Positions 25,999 to 35,838 of a stretch of 64,000 nt of DNA are shown here, piece after piece. Numbering within the stretch: the first letter of the stretch is position 1; the number at the start of each line of letters is the position of its first letter. This DNA comes from an uncultured Ruminococcus sp. (GTDB lineage: Bacteria > Bacillota > Clostridia > Oscillospirales > Ruminococcaceae), in assembly GCA_900543145.1 (NCBI GenBank), contig UQPZ01000001.1:62001-126000 (forward strand), read 5' to 3'. The notes under the pieces were generated by a model. That model had not been told where the DNA came from. It worked only from the letters and a program-made list of their open reading frames with translations, and searched no databases. The position numbers and the translations under genes were made by a program.

Positions 25999-28900
25999 AT
26001 GAATAGTTATACATTGAAAGGTTTGTTTGAAAAATACAGCGGAATAATTCCGGCGTCAATGGAAGACGGAAGGGTTCTGAAGCTTACTTTTTACGAACAG
26101 CAGAATAAAATATCTGCTGCGGTTAAGTTTGATTCGCTTCAGGCCTTTGATTTGCTGTCCGAATGTGAAGTAAAGCTTGCCGAGGCAGTCGGAATAGAGA
26201 AAATAGAGATATTATGCAAATATACCCCTGATATGCTGACTGCCGATTACTTCGGCGAGCTTGTCAAATTCATGAAAAACAGATTCCCGGTCGTAAACGG
26301 CTTTTTTGACGGAGCAGAAGCTGAGTATACAGACGGAACTTTTACTGTAAGACTTATGCACGGCGGCGAGTCGGTTTTGAAAAAGGCCGGAATTGAATCT
26401 CAGTTCGGTTCTTTGGTATATGAAATGTTTTCCGTAAACGCCGGGATTAAATTTACCGGAGTTACAGAAACAGATGAGGAAGCTTTCCGCAGGGAACAGG
26501 AAGAATTTCTTCAGAATATGCCCATAAGCGCTCCCACTTACGGGTCATCTCAGGGATTTGCCGATCAGAATCCGGTACGTTCAGGAAATGCTGACAAGAA
26601 ATCTGATTTCCGCACTTGCAGTGTAGATTTTACAAGGCTTAATCTAATAGCTGACGGAGCAGTCGTACTGAAAGGCTCGCCTATAAGCTCTGATTCTAAG
26701 GTAACGGATATGAAGAATATACCCTTAGAGGGAATGGATGAGCCTGTAACGGTTTGGGGCGAGGTTTTTCACGTTGATACAAGAGAGACCCGAAACGGAA
26801 TGCTTATAGCAATTATTTATTTTACTGATTTTACATCTTCATTTTCTATAAAAATGCTTGGAGGGATCAGAGGGGGACGCTCATCAAAAATGCTTTCCAG
26901 GGACGAGCTTGAAGCAATGCTTGAAAAGCTGAAAAAGGGGGTCTGTATAATCTGCTCCGGAAAAGTGGAGGTAGACGATTTCGATCATAAAACCAATCTG
27001 ACTCCGGATAGTATCATGCTTGTAAAGCGTGAAAAGGAAACTGATAATGCAGCTGAAAAACGTGTAGAGCTTCACTGTCATACAAATATGTCCAGCATGG
27101 ACGCGCTTACCTCTGCCGACAGGCTGGTAAACCGTGCCTTTGAATGGGGACATCAGGCTATCGCCGTTACGGATTACGGAGTTGTTCAGGGCTATCCTGA
27201 CGCTATGAACGCAGTTGCAAAGATAAGGAAGAACGGCGGAAGCTTTAAAGCTATTTATGGAATAGAAGCCTATGAAGTAAATAATGACGTTAATATTTAT
27301 AAGGGCTGGGATAAGCGGAAGCTCACTGATGAAATAATAGTATTCGATCTGGAAACTACTGGAACGTCTGCGTCCGGAGATAGGATCATTGAGATCGGTG
27401 CAGTAAAGCTTAAAAACCTTGAGATAACCGACAGGTTTGATATTCTTGTAAATCCCGAAAGAGAGCTTACTGAATTTATTTCCAATCTCACTCATATTAC
27501 CGACGATATGCTCAAGGACGCAGCAGATGAAAAAACTGCTATAGAAGCTTTTCTGAAATTCTGCGGTGAAAAGCCTGTTTTCGTTGCACATAACGCTGAT
27601 TTTGACACAGGTTTTATAAGAGAAGCGACCCGCAGATTAGGGATAAAGTATGAGTTTTCTTCAATAGATACCGTACCGATGAGCAGGATAATGCTGCCGC
27701 AGCTTGAAAAGCATAAGCTTAATTACGTTGCCGAGCATTTCGGCCTCGGCGACTTCAATCACCACCGCGGCTGCGATGACGCAGAGGTGCTTGCGGAGAT
27801 ATTTATAAGATTGTGCAGTCAGCTGACAGAGCAGTATCCGGGAATGTTCATCACAGTAGATATGCTCAACAGTCTTTTGGCTGATACTAATGACATTAAG
27901 GACAAACCTACATATCACCAGATAATACTTGTCCGTAATAATATCGGTCTGAAAAATCTTTATAAGCTTATTTCTATGTCTAATTTAGACTATTATAAAA
28001 AACGCCCCAGAATACCAAAATCCGAATTGGTCAAATATCGTGAGGGTCTTATTGTCGGAAGCGCCTGCGAAGCTGGTGAGCTTATCCAGGCGTATCTTGA
28101 AGGAAAGCCGATAGAACAGATAAAGCAGACGGCAGCCTTTTACGATTACCTTGAAATTCAGCCGCAGGGCAATAATATGTTTATGCTTACGTCTGAACGT
28201 CCGCCTTATACTGATATAACTACCGAGGAACAGGTCAAAGATATAAATCGGTTTGTTGTAAAGCTTGGAGATGAGCTGGGTATTCCTGTTTGTGCTACCG
28301 GCGATGTTCATTTTATGAATAAGGGCGACTATCAGTTCAGAGCGATCCTGCAGGCGTCAAAAGGTTATACGGACGCAGACAGACAGCCTCCGCTTTACCT
28401 GAAAACAACTCAGCAAATGCTGGACGAGCTTTCTTATCTGGGAAAGGACAAGGCATTTGAAACCGTCGTAACAAATACAAATTACTTTGCTGATATGGTC
28501 GATAAGGATCTCAAGGCTTTTCCTTACGGAACATATACGCCTTTTATCGACGGAGCGGTAAGGGAGCTTCAGGTTATATGCTGGAAAAAAGCCTGCTCTA
28601 TTTACGGTGACTGCGATCCTGATGAGGTAGCTATTCCCGACGGCGATGAGGGGATAAACGAGCCGTTTAAGGAGCATATTCCCGAAATAGTTTATAAGCG
28701 GCTCGACAGAGAGCTATCTTCGATAATCAAGCACGGGTTCGCTGTACTGTATATGATCTCGCAGAAGCTTGTTGCGAATTCGGTGGAGCACGGCTATCAG
28801 GTCGGTTCAAGAGGATCGGTAGGTTCGTCATTCGTTGCTTCAATGTCTGGAATTTCCGAGGTTAATCCTCTTATGCCTCATTATGTTTGCAGAAAATGCA

Positions 28901-30486
28901 AGCACAGCGAATTTATTACCGACGGTTCGGTAGGTTCAGGCTTCGACCTTCCCCCGAAAAACTGTCCGAACTGCGGAGAAAATATGCACCGTGACGGACA
29001 TGATATTCCGTTTGAAACGTTTCTTGGCTTTGACGGAGATAAGGCTCCTGATATTGACCTGAACTTTTCAGGAGATTATCAGTCCTTTGCACATAAATAT
29101 ACGGAAGAGCTTTTCGGTGCGGATCATGTATTCAAGGCAGGAACTATAGGCGGAGTAGCTGAAAAGACCGCTTTCGGCTATGTAAAAAAATATTTGGAGG
29201 AGCGCGGAAAGGTCGTTCACCCTGCGGAGGAGCAGAGGCTTATTAACGGCTGTCTTGACGTTAAAAGAACTACCGGTCAGCATCCGGGGGGAATGGTGGT
29301 TATACCAAGCGATTATGAGGTTTACGATTTTACGCCAGTTCAGCATCCGGCTGAAAAGGCAGATTCTGATATTGTAACCACACACTTTGACTTTCACTCT
29401 CTTCATGACACTATCCTGAAGCTTGACGAGCTGGGACACGATGTGCCGACGCTTTATAAATATCTTGAGGATATGACAGGACTGGATATACTTGAAATAC
29501 CTATGTCTGACGAAAAGGTTTATTCGCTATTCACTTCTCCAGAAGCGCTGGGCGTATCAAGCGAAGATATTATGTGGGAAACCGGAACTCTTGGGATACC
29601 CGAAATGGGTACCGGATTCGTATGTCAGATGCTCCTTGAGGCTAAGCCTAAAAATTTCAGCGATCTTTTGCAGATCTCCGGACTATCCCATGGTACTGAC
29701 GTATGGCTCGGAAACGCTCAGGAGCTTATACACAACGGAACCTGTACAATTTCCGAGGTTATAGGTACTCGTGACAGTATTATGACTTATCTTATATATC
29801 ACGGACTTGAACCTAAGCTTTCCTTTAAAATTATGGAGATAACCCGTAAGGGAAACGCTCCGAAGCTGCTTACAGAGGAAATGAAACAGGATATGAGAGA
29901 TCATAATGTTCCGGAATGGTATATTGAAAGCTGTCTTAAAATCAAATATATGTTTCCTAAGGCTCACGCTGCGGCGTATGTAACCTCGGCTATAAAGCTT
30001 TGCTGGTTTAAAATATACAGGCCTCTTGAATTTTATGCCGCATTGTTTACAGTACGGGGAGAGGATTTTGAAGCGGAAACTGCAATAAAGGGCAGACATT
30101 ATGTTCAAATGAGGATAGAGGAGCTTAAAAATAAATCAAAGCAGGACAGAACAGCCAAAGACGATGGCGTTTTGGATACATTAATGCTTATACATGAAAT
30201 GCTTTGCAGGGGATATGATTTTTTACCTGTAGATATTTTTAAATCTCATGCTACGATATATCGGATAGAGGACGGAAAGCTAAGACTGCCGTTCTGTTCG
30301 CTGTCGGGAGTCGGCGCAAATGCGGCAATAAGCTTATATGAAAAGGCTCAGCATAAGGACTTTATTTCAATAGAAGAATTTCAGCAGCAGAGCGGAATTG
30401 GTAAATCAGTTGTAGAAACGCTTGAAAAAAGCGGAGCTTTCGGTGATTTGCCTAAATCAAACCAGATATCGCTGTTTTCATTGTAG
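25999..30486 (+). CDS. polC: DNA polymerase III alpha subunit, PolC type
   Basis: About 1495 residues, the replicative polymerase of low-GC Gram-positives. An N-terminal region is followed by an OB fold (about 245-340), a PHP domain opening HCHTNMSSMDAL near 359, an inserted DEDD 3'-5' proofreading exonuclease (FDLETTG near 449 to HRGCDDAE near 590), and the polymerase core with a CRKC / CPNC zinc module near 965-990 and catalytic PDIDLNFSG near 1017. The frame is open from 25945 but overlaps ispG there; TAAGGAAG precedes ATG 25999. It is the last gene of the pyrH operon. Confidence 0.97.
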   Translation: MNSYTLKGLFEKYSGIIPASMEDGRVLKLTFYEQQNKISAAVKFDSLQAFDLLSECEVKLAEAVGIEKIEILCKYTPDMLTADYFGELVKFMKNRFPVVNGFFDGAEAEYTDGTFTVRLMHGGESVLKKAGIESQFGSLVYEMFSVNAGIKFTGVTETDEEAFRREQEEFLQNMPISAPTYGSSQGFADQNPVRSGNADKKSDFRTCSVDFTRLNLIADGAVVLKGSPISSDSKVTDMKNIPLEGMDEPVTVWGEVFHVDTRETRNGMLIAIIYFTDFTSSFSIKMLGGIRGGRSSKMLSRDELEAMLEKLKKGVCIICSGKVEVDDFDHKTNLTPDSIMLVKREKETDNAAEKRVELHCHTNMSSMDALTSADRLVNRAFEWGHQAIAVTDYGVVQGYPDAMNAVAKIRKNGGSFKAIYGIEAYEVNNDVNIYKGWDKRKLTDEIIVFDLETTGTSASGDRIIEIGAVKLKNLEITDRFDILVNPERELTEFISNLTHITDDMLKDAADEKTAIEAFLKFCGEKPVFVAHNADFDTGFIREATRRLGIKYEFSSIDTVPMSRIMLPQLEKHKLNYVAEHFGLGDFNHHRGCDDAEVLAEIFIRLCSQLTEQYPGMFITVDMLNSLLADTNDIKDKPTYHQIILVRNNIGLKNLYKLISMSNLDYYKKRPRIPKSELVKYREGLIVGSACEAGELIQAYLEGKPIEQIKQTAAFYDYLEIQPQGNNMFMLTSERPPYTDITTEEQVKDINRFVVKLGDELGIPVCATGDVHFMNKGDYQFRAILQASKGYTDADRQPPLYLKTTQQMLDELSYLGKDKAFETVVTNTNYFADMVDKDLKAFPYGTYTPFIDGAVRELQVICWKKACSIYGDCDPDEVAIPDGDEGINEPFKEHIPEIVYKRLDRELSSIIKHGFAVLYMISQKLVANSVEHGYQVGSRGSVGSSFVASMSGISEVNPLMPHYVCRKCKHSEFITDGSVGSGFDLPPKNCPNCGENMHRDGHDIPFETFLGFDGDKAPDIDLNFSGDYQSFAHKYTEELFGADHVFKAGTIGGVAEKTAFGYVKKYLEERGKVVHPAEEQRLINGCLDVKRTTGQHPGGMVVIPSDYEVYDFTPVQHPAEKADSDIVTTHFDFHSLHDTILKLDELGHDVPTLYKYLEDMTGLDILEIPMSDEKVYSLFTSPEALGVSSEDIMWETGTLGIPEMGTGFVCQMLLEAKPKNFSDLLQISGLSHGTDVWLGNAQELIHNGTCTISEVIGTRDSIMTYLIYHGLEPKLSFKIMEITRKGNAPKLLTEEMKQDMRDHNVPEWYIESCLKIKYMFPKAHAAAYVTSAIKLCWFKIYRPLEFYAALFTVRGEDFEAETAIKGRHYVQMRIEELKNKSKQDRTAKDDGVLDTLMLIHEMLCRGYDFLPVDIFKSHATIYRIEDGKLRLPFCSLSGVGANAAISLYEKAQHKDFISIEEFQQQSGIGKSVVETLEKSGAFGDLPKSNQISLFSL

Positions 30487-30522
30487 AATATAGATGAATT
30501 TTTATTCTGTATACTGTAATAA

Positions 30523-30551
30523 TTGACAAGGGGATAAAACTGTGATATTAT
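30523..30551 (+). promoter_or_regulatory. Promoter of the histidine operon
   Basis: TTGACA (30523-30528) and TATTAT (30546-30551), 17 bases apart, 81 bases before hisZ. The -10 box lies in the left arm of an inverted repeat. No T-box or riboswitch fits in the short leader. Confidence 0.75.
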
Positions 30552-30583
30552 ATTACTATGGTGTCATGATACTATAATATCAC
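30542..30583 (+). promoter_or_regulatory. Operator-like palindrome on the his promoter
   Basis: A perfect 11-base inverted repeat: GTGATATTATA (30542-30552) and TATAATATCAC (30573-30583), 20 bases apart, covers the -10 box and the start site region. The spacer contains a smaller near-palindrome around TCATGA (30564-30569). The position suggests a repressor site; which protein binds it (perhaps a TrpR-like YerC/HisR) is inference. Confidence 0.6.
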
Positions 30584-30631
30584 TTTAATGTATTAAATCA
30601 CGCTGTTTTTATTATGAGAGGAATGTAGATA

Positions 30632-31831
30632 ATGAAAAGATACGACCTTATAACACCGGAAGGAACAAGCGATCTGCTATTTAACGGCTGCCTGGCAAGA
30701 CGAGCTGTTGAAAATAAGCTGTCGGAGCTTTTTAAAGGGTTTGGCTACAGCGAGGTAGTAACACCCGGGATAGAGTTTTACGATCTGTTCAGCGGCAGTT
30801 CAAGAAACTTTCGGCAGGAAAATATGTATAAGCTGACTGATTCAAAGGGCAGACTTATAGTCTTGCGTCCGGATTCTACTATTCCTATAGCAAGGCTTGC
30901 TTCCACAAGGCTTAAATATGCTCAGCTTCCGCTCAGGCTTTTTTATAATCAGTGTATTTATGAAAATAATTCATTGCTTAAAGGACGTTCAGATGAAACC
31001 GTTCAGTCAGGCATAGAGCTTATAGGCGGAGTCAATACAAAGCGGGCTGATTACGAGGCGCTTAGCATGGCGGCAGAGTCGCTTGCTGAATTTGATAAAG
31101 AAAAGTTCCGGCTTGAAATAGGTCATATCGGCTATTTCAAGGAGCTTGTCGCACATCTTGACGTTGATGAAAGAGTTAGAGAAGAGATACGTCTGCTTAT
31201 TTCAGCTAAGAATTATCCTGCACTTAATGATCTGCTGGACGAAGTAGGAGATAATCATATAACCAATGCGCTCAAACATCTGCCGAGGCTTTTCGGAGGG
31301 GTAGAGGTTTTTGATAAAGCAGCTGAGCTGTTTACTGACGAAAGAATAGATAAGATATTAGGTTACTTGAAAGAGGTTTATCACAGATTGTCCAGTCTGG
31401 GCTACGACGGTAAGCTGTCCGTCGATCTCGGTATAGTAAGTCATGCGGATTATTATACCGGCATCGTATTTAAGGGCTACATTTCAGGTGTAGGTCAGTC
31501 GGTTCTCAAGGGAGGACGCTACGACGGACTGCTTGCGGAATTCGGAGATCCCTGTCCTGCCGTAGGCTTCGGCGTTAACTGTGATGCGGTTGCCAATTAT
31601 CTGAGAAAGAATAATCTTGCACCGGAATTAAAAAAGCCCGACTGTATTGTTTTCGGAGAAAAGGGATATGTAGTAGAATCTATAGCTTATGCTCAGAAGC
31701 TTGCAGCTATAGGTATGACAGTAGAAAACAGCCTATTCGATACTATAGATGAAACAAAGGAATATGCTGCCGCAAAGGGAATACATAAGATAGCGGTTAT
31801 CGGCGAAGATATACAGGAAATTTTACTGTAA
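30632..31831 (+). CDS. hisZ: ATP phosphoribosyltransferase regulatory subunit
   Basis: A 399-residue paralogue of histidyl-tRNA synthetase that activates and gives histidine feedback to the short HisG. Class II synthetase-like blocks are seen: TPEGTSDLLF, the LRPDSTIPIARLAS stretch, and YYTGIVFKGYISGVG with GGRYDGLL, but the tRNA-binding C-terminal domain is lacking. The following gene is the short HisG, as expected. It is the first gene of the his operon, with GAGAGGA upstream. Confidence 0.93.
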   Translation: MKRYDLITPEGTSDLLFNGCLARRAVENKLSELFKGFGYSEVVTPGIEFYDLFSGSSRNFRQENMYKLTDSKGRLIVLRPDSTIPIARLASTRLKYAQLPLRLFYNQCIYENNSLLKGRSDETVQSGIELIGGVNTKRADYEALSMAAESLAEFDKEKFRLEIGHIGYFKELVAHLDVDERVREEIRLLISAKNYPALNDLLDEVGDNHITNALKHLPRLFGGVEVFDKAAELFTDERIDKILGYLKEVYHRLSSLGYDGKLSVDLGIVSHADYYTGIVFKGYISGVGQSVLKGGRYDGLLAEFGDPCPAVGFGVNCDAVANYLRKNNLAPELKKPDCIVFGEKGYVVESIAYAQKLAAIGMTVENSLFDTIDETKEYAAAKGIHKIAVIGEDIQEILL

Positions 31832-31857
31832 TAAGTAAGGGCGGAGGTAGACATATA

Positions 31858-32487
31858 ATGAATAAACCACTTAGAATAGCTCTTACAAAGGGCAGACTTG
31901 AAAAGGATACGGTAGGACTTCTTGAAAAAATAGGTTATGACTGTACTGCGGTAAGGGACAAGGGAAGAAAGCTGATTTTACCTGTTCCCGACGGAAATCT
32001 TGAAGTTGTTCTTGCCAAGGCAAACGATGTTATTACATATGTAGAACACGGCGTATGCGACATAGGCGTTGTCGGCAAGGATACGATCATGGAAATGCAG
32101 GGAAAGTTTTTTGAGCTTTGCGATCTCGGCTTCGGCAGATGCAGATTTGCACTTGCCGCAAAAAAGGGGTCTAAATTCTACGGCGGATATAGCGTAAAGA
32201 CAGTTGCTACAAAGTATCCTAATATTACTAGAAATTATTTTGAAAGCAAGGGTATGGACGTTGAGATAGTAAAGATTGAAGGCTCGGTTGAGCTTGCGCC
32301 GCTGCTTGAGCTTGCTGACGGAATAGTCGATATTGTAGAAACCGGCACAACTCTCAAGGAAAACGGGCTTGAAGTTATAGAGGATATCGTTCCCGTATCG
32401 GCAAGACTTATTGTAAATATGGTAAGCATGAAGCTAAGGCAGAAAGAGATTGAGAACTTTGTCGAGCTTGTTGAGAAAGCTTTATAA
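31858..32487 (+). CDS. hisG: ATP phosphoribosyltransferase, short form
   Basis: A 209-residue catalytic subunit for the first step of histidine synthesis (PRPP plus ATP). It lacks the C-terminal regulatory domain of the long form, consistent with the neighbouring hisZ. Marks are LTKGRLEKDT, GVVGKDTIME and the PRPP loop DGIVDIVETGTTLKENGLE. Confidence 0.95.
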   Translation: MNKPLRIALTKGRLEKDTVGLLEKIGYDCTAVRDKGRKLILPVPDGNLEVVLAKANDVITYVEHGVCDIGVVGKDTIMEMQGKFFELCDLGFGRCRFALAAKKGSKFYGGYSVKTVATKYPNITRNYFESKGMDVEIVKIEGSVELAPLLELADGIVDIVETGTTLKENGLEVIEDIVPVSARLIVNMVSMKLRQKEIENFVELVEKAL

Positions 32488-32501
32488 CGGGGGAAAGAGT
32501 A

Positions 32502-32894
32502 ATGCAGTATGCAATTATGGCAGCCGTTGTCGGTGCCTTTGTAGGAATTGTGTTGTATCTTGCAATAAAAGACATAAAAAAAGACTCAGAAAGAGTAGCC
32601 TCTATGACTGAAGAACAGAAGCAGATGCTTATTGAAACGCCTGATATTCCGGCTGAGGGACTGTCAAATGCCGTAGTAACGCAGGGGCTGATTTATGAGG
32701 TCAAGAGAAAAGGTTCATCGAAGGTGTCGCTGGTTGTAATGTTTTATAACAGGTATTATCCGAATTTCAGAGATGAAATCAAGCACGCTGACGTAAGTGC
32801 TAAGGTAGAGGAATTTGACGCACATGGTCTTCAAGAGGGCGATTATATTAAGCTTTTGCTTAATCAGGGTAAGCCTGCTAAGCTTATTTATTAA
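32502..32894 (+). CDS. Small membrane-anchored protein inside the his operon
   Basis: A 130-residue protein with one N-terminal membrane helix (about residues 4-23), a charged linker and a cytoplasmic or surface domain of roughly 80 residues (VTQGLIYEVKRKGSSKVSLVVMF-type beta strands, ending AKLIY). I do not recognise the family. It lies 14 bases after hisG and 20 before hisD, so it is transcribed with the his genes, but nothing in its sequence suggests a histidine role. Confidence 0.75.
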   Translation: MQYAIMAAVVGAFVGIVLYLAIKDIKKDSERVASMTEEQKQMLIETPDIPAEGLSNAVVTQGLIYEVKRKGSSKVSLVVMFYNRYYPNFRDEIKHADVSAKVEEFDAHGLQEGDYIKLLLNQGKPAKLIY

Positions 32895-32914
32895 TTAAAC
32901 GGGAGGTCAGTAAA

Positions 32915-34204
32915 ATGGTAGTTATAAAGAAAATTTTCGCTAACGGCGTTGACGAGGCTGAGTTTTTCAAACAGATCGAACAGCGCAGCGGAGAAACTGA
33001 TAAAAAGGTAACAGCGATTGTTTCGGAGATAATTGAAAATGTACGCAGTAACGGCGATAGCGCTGTTAAGGCTTATACAGAAAAATTTGACGGCAAGCTG
33101 CCGAAGTATTATGAGGTTCCGAGAGATGTTATCAACGACGCAATGACTGAAGCAGACCCTGAATTTGTTGACGCTCTGCTCAATGCAGTTGAAAACATTT
33201 CCGATTTTCACAACAGACAGAAATCCCAGTCCTTCATCAATCCAAAGGAAAACGGCGTAATTCTCGGTCAGAGGGTCAGAGGTCTTGAAAGAGTAGGTCT
33301 TTATGTTCCGGGCGGCACGGCTGCTTATCCGTCATCGGTACTGATGAACGCGATCCCTGCAAAAATTGCAGGCGTTAAGGAAATTATTATGGTGACTCCT
33401 CCGCTCAAGGACGGAACTCCCAATAAGGATATTCTTGTAGCGGCGGCTGTATGCGGAGTTGACAGAGTATTTATGTCGGGAGGAGCGCAGGCTATTGCAG
33501 CGCTTGCTTACGGTACTGAGGAGATTCCTAAGGTAGATAAGATCGTAGGACCGGGAAATATTTTTGTAGCTACCGCAAAGAAGCTGCTTTACGGCGTAGT
33601 TGATATTGATATGATCGCAGGTCCGAGTGAAATTCTCGTTATGGCTGACAACAAGGCAAACCCTAAATATATAGCCGCCGATCTTATGTCGCAGGCTGAG
33701 CATGATAAGCTTGCCTCCGCAATTCTGGTAACAACCAGCGAATCGGTTGCAGATTCTACTATTACGGAAATCGAAAGACAGATGAAAGACCTTTCGAGAA
33801 AGGAAATCATCGAAACCTCGCTCTCAGATTACGGCGCAATTATTATCTGCGATACCAAGGAGCAGGCTTGCGATATTGCAAACCGTCTTGCGCCTGAGCA
33901 TCTTGAGGTTTTGTTTGAAAACCCAATGGAGTATCTCGGCAGACTTGACAATGCAGGTTCAATTTTCTTAGGACAGTACGCTCCCGAGCCGCTCGGAGAT
34001 TATTATGCCGGTCCTAACCACGTTCTCCCGACCAGCGGCACAGCAAGATTTTTCTCACCTCTTTCGGTAAACAGCTTTGAAAAGCGTTCAAGCTTTATTT
34101 ACTATACCGAAGAGGCTCTCGGCGCTGCTAAGGACGATATTGTGCTTATCGCAGAAAAAGAGGGTCTGACCGCTCATGCAAACGCTGTTAAGGTGAGATT
34201 TTAG
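32915..34204 (+). CDS. hisD: Histidinol dehydrogenase
   Basis: A 429-residue zinc enzyme for the last two steps of histidine synthesis, from histidinol to histidine. Marks are LYVPGGTAAYPSSVLM, GGAQAIAALAYGT, GPGNIFVATAKKLL, MSQAEHD (zinc ligand region) and GPNHVLPTSGTARF. The GGGAGG site lies just before the ATG. Confidence 0.96.
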   Translation: MVVIKKIFANGVDEAEFFKQIEQRSGETDKKVTAIVSEIIENVRSNGDSAVKAYTEKFDGKLPKYYEVPRDVINDAMTEADPEFVDALLNAVENISDFHNRQKSQSFINPKENGVILGQRVRGLERVGLYVPGGTAAYPSSVLMNAIPAKIAGVKEIIMVTPPLKDGTPNKDILVAAAVCGVDRVFMSGGAQAIAALAYGTEEIPKVDKIVGPGNIFVATAKKLLYGVVDIDMIAGPSEILVMADNKANPKYIAADLMSQAEHDKLASAILVTTSESVADSTITEIERQMKDLSRKEIIETSLSDYGAIIICDTKEQACDIANRLAPEHLEVLFENPMEYLGRLDNAGSIFLGQYAPEPLGDYYAGPNHVLPTSGTARFFSPLSVNSFEKRSSFIYYTEEALGAAKDDIVLIAEKEGLTAHANAVKVRF

Positions 34205-34213
34205 GAGGTTTAT

Positions 34214-34624
34214 ATGTATACAGCATATTTAGATAATCTTCCCGAGGCGAAGAATAAATTTAATGTAGAGCTTGACGAGAACGAGAGAGTTGTTTTTACA
34301 GCAAAGCTGGCGCTTTTTGGCACTGCTCCCGGCAGATTTCTTGGAGGGGATAATTCAAAGCTTACAATGACAAATAAAAGAATTATCGCAAACAACGGCG
34401 TTGGAGTGTGGACTGTAGATATTGCCGATGATATTGTAAGCTATGAGGAAATCAACAAGGGAGTTCTGATTTTCAAGGAGCATTATCATGTGATTATGTT
34501 GAACAAAACCATTTCATTCGGCGAAAATCTTTCCGAAACTATGGACGGCTTCAGATTTTATTTTAAGAAAAAGGACGGAACTGTTTTTGCAGAAATTATG
34601 AATAATCTGCTGAACTTTCAGTGA
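34214..34624 (+). CDS. PH-like/GRAM-like domain protein of unknown function
   Basis: A 136-residue protein, mostly beta strands, whose stretch KLTMTNKRIIANNGVGVWTVDIADDIVSY resembles bacterial PH or GRAM-like domains (strand, TNKRII turn, strand), followed by a C-terminal helix. This is a fold-level impression only. It starts 9 bases after hisD with AGGAGG and so belongs to the his transcript. Confidence 0.7.
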   Translation: MYTAYLDNLPEAKNKFNVELDENERVVFTAKLALFGTAPGRFLGGDNSKLTMTNKRIIANNGVGVWTVDIADDIVSYEEINKGVLIFKEHYHVIMLNKTISFGENLSETMDGFRFYFKKKDGTVFAEIMNNLLNFQ

Positions 34625-34664
34625 TGTTATGTAGATACCTCTGCTGAGACAAAGGTGGATTTTA

Positions 34665-35135
34665 ATGAATGATAAGTATATAAATAATATCACTTTGACA
34701 GATGAACTTCTTGACAGAGAACATTTTTGTCGTTTGGGTTATTGAAGAGAGCTGGAAACTTACCTATTAGTAATAGATGTGTGTTGGATCGCCATGTATA
34801 GAAGATATTATAAAATGTCTAAAGAGGATTTTGATATTTATAAAAAAGAAAAAGATGTGTTTTATGAGAAATATAAGAATGAGTTAAATCAAAACGGCGA
34901 TTGTTTTACAGAAAATTTTATAGGAAGCGGTGCTTTAAGGGATTATGATGGAGCAAATAGATTTCAGGATGCATATAAGTCTGCTGAAATAAATCCCTGG
35001 CAGGGTTATTTATATCATGAGGGTGTTTTATATGCAAGGATTATATGGGAACACAAGGAAATTTATGTTCCGCCTGTTCAGATAAAACATATGAAAAATG
35101 GCGAATCCGAACGACCTTTAGAAAAAAAATTGTGA
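34665..35135 (+). pseudogene. Unidentified gene interrupted by an in-frame TGA stop
   Basis: An AAAGGTGG site precedes ATG 34665, which encodes MNDKYINNITLTDELLDREHFCRLGY and then a TGA (34743-34745). The same frame continues without another stop as RELETYLLVIDV and onwards to 35135, about 130 more residues rich in Lys, Tyr and Trp (GYLYHEGVLYARIIWEHKEIY). Reading TGA as one sense codon (TGG, Trp, would fit) restores a protein of about 156 residues. The downstream part has no good start of its own. I do not know the family. It sits between hisD and hisB and looks more AT-rich than its neighbours, so it may be a late arrival. Confidence 0.65.
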
Positions 35136-35259
35136 ACTGATAATAAACAAAAAAATTCAGCCTATATGTTATAGTCTGAAGGATATTTATTTTAAAAATC
35201 CGCATTAAAATACGTTTGAAGTTTTAAAATTTATAAGAAAAAATATTTAGGTGATAAAA

Positions 35260-35838
35260 ATGAGAACTGCTGAAATTAAAAGAAAAACAAAGGAAACCGA
35301 TATTGAGGTTTTTGTGAACCTCGACGGCGAGGGAAAAGTAAGCGTTGATACGGGAATAGGCTTTTTTGACCATATGCTTACTGCTTTCGGCGTACACAGT
35401 GGAATAGATTTGCAGGTCAGCTGCACAGGAGATCTGAATGTTGACGGTCATCACACCGTTGAGGACGTTGGAATATGCATTGGAACGGCGTTTGCAAAGG
35501 CTCTTGGCGACAGGGGAGGAATCATGCGCTACGGCTCAGCTTTTATTCCTATGGATGAAGCTCTGGCGTTCTGTGCGCTTGATATTAGCGGCAGACCGTT
35601 TCTTGCATTTAATGCTGAGTTTCACGATCAGCGAATAGGCGGATTTGATACCTGTCTTACGGAGGAATTTTTCAGAGCGTTCGCTTTTAATTCGGGAATA
35701 ACTTTGCATATAAGAAAGGAATACGGCAAAAACGATCATCATATCGCAGAGGCAATGTTCAAGGCTGTAGCTCATGCGCTTAAAGACGCGATGGTTCAGA
35801 CCGGCAAAGGAGTATTATCTACTAAAGGAGTGCTGTAA
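35260..35838 (+). CDS. hisB: Imidazoleglycerol-phosphate dehydratase
   Basis: A 192-residue manganese enzyme of histidine synthesis. Both metal-binding HHxxE-type motifs are present: DGHHTVEDVG and DHHIAEAMFKA, as is GFFDHMLTAFGVHSG. The GTG at 35251 belongs to the AGGTGA binding site; ATG 35260 is preferred. Its stop codon directly abuts the ATG of hisH. Confidence 0.95.
   Translation: MRTAEIKRKTKETDIEVFVNLDGEGKVSVDTGIGFFDHMLTAFGVHSGIDLQVSCTGDLNVDGHHTVEDVGICIGTAFAKALGDRGGIMRYGSAFIPMDEALAFCALDISGRPFLAFNAEFHDQRIGGFDTCLTEEFFRAFAFNSGITLHIRKEYGKNDHHIAEAMFKAVAHALKDAMVQTGKGVLSTKGVL

Noticed and set aside
30486..30632. T-box or histidine attenuator before hisZ
   Set aside because: The leader after the promoter is about 80 bases, with no His-codon-rich peptide, no T-box sequence and no terminator; only a palindrome is present.
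34743..34745. TGA as selenocysteine or a reassigned codon
   Set aside because: TGA ends many normal genes here (for example gpsA and ispG neighbours), no selenocysteine-type hairpin is apparent, and Trp would fit the context better.
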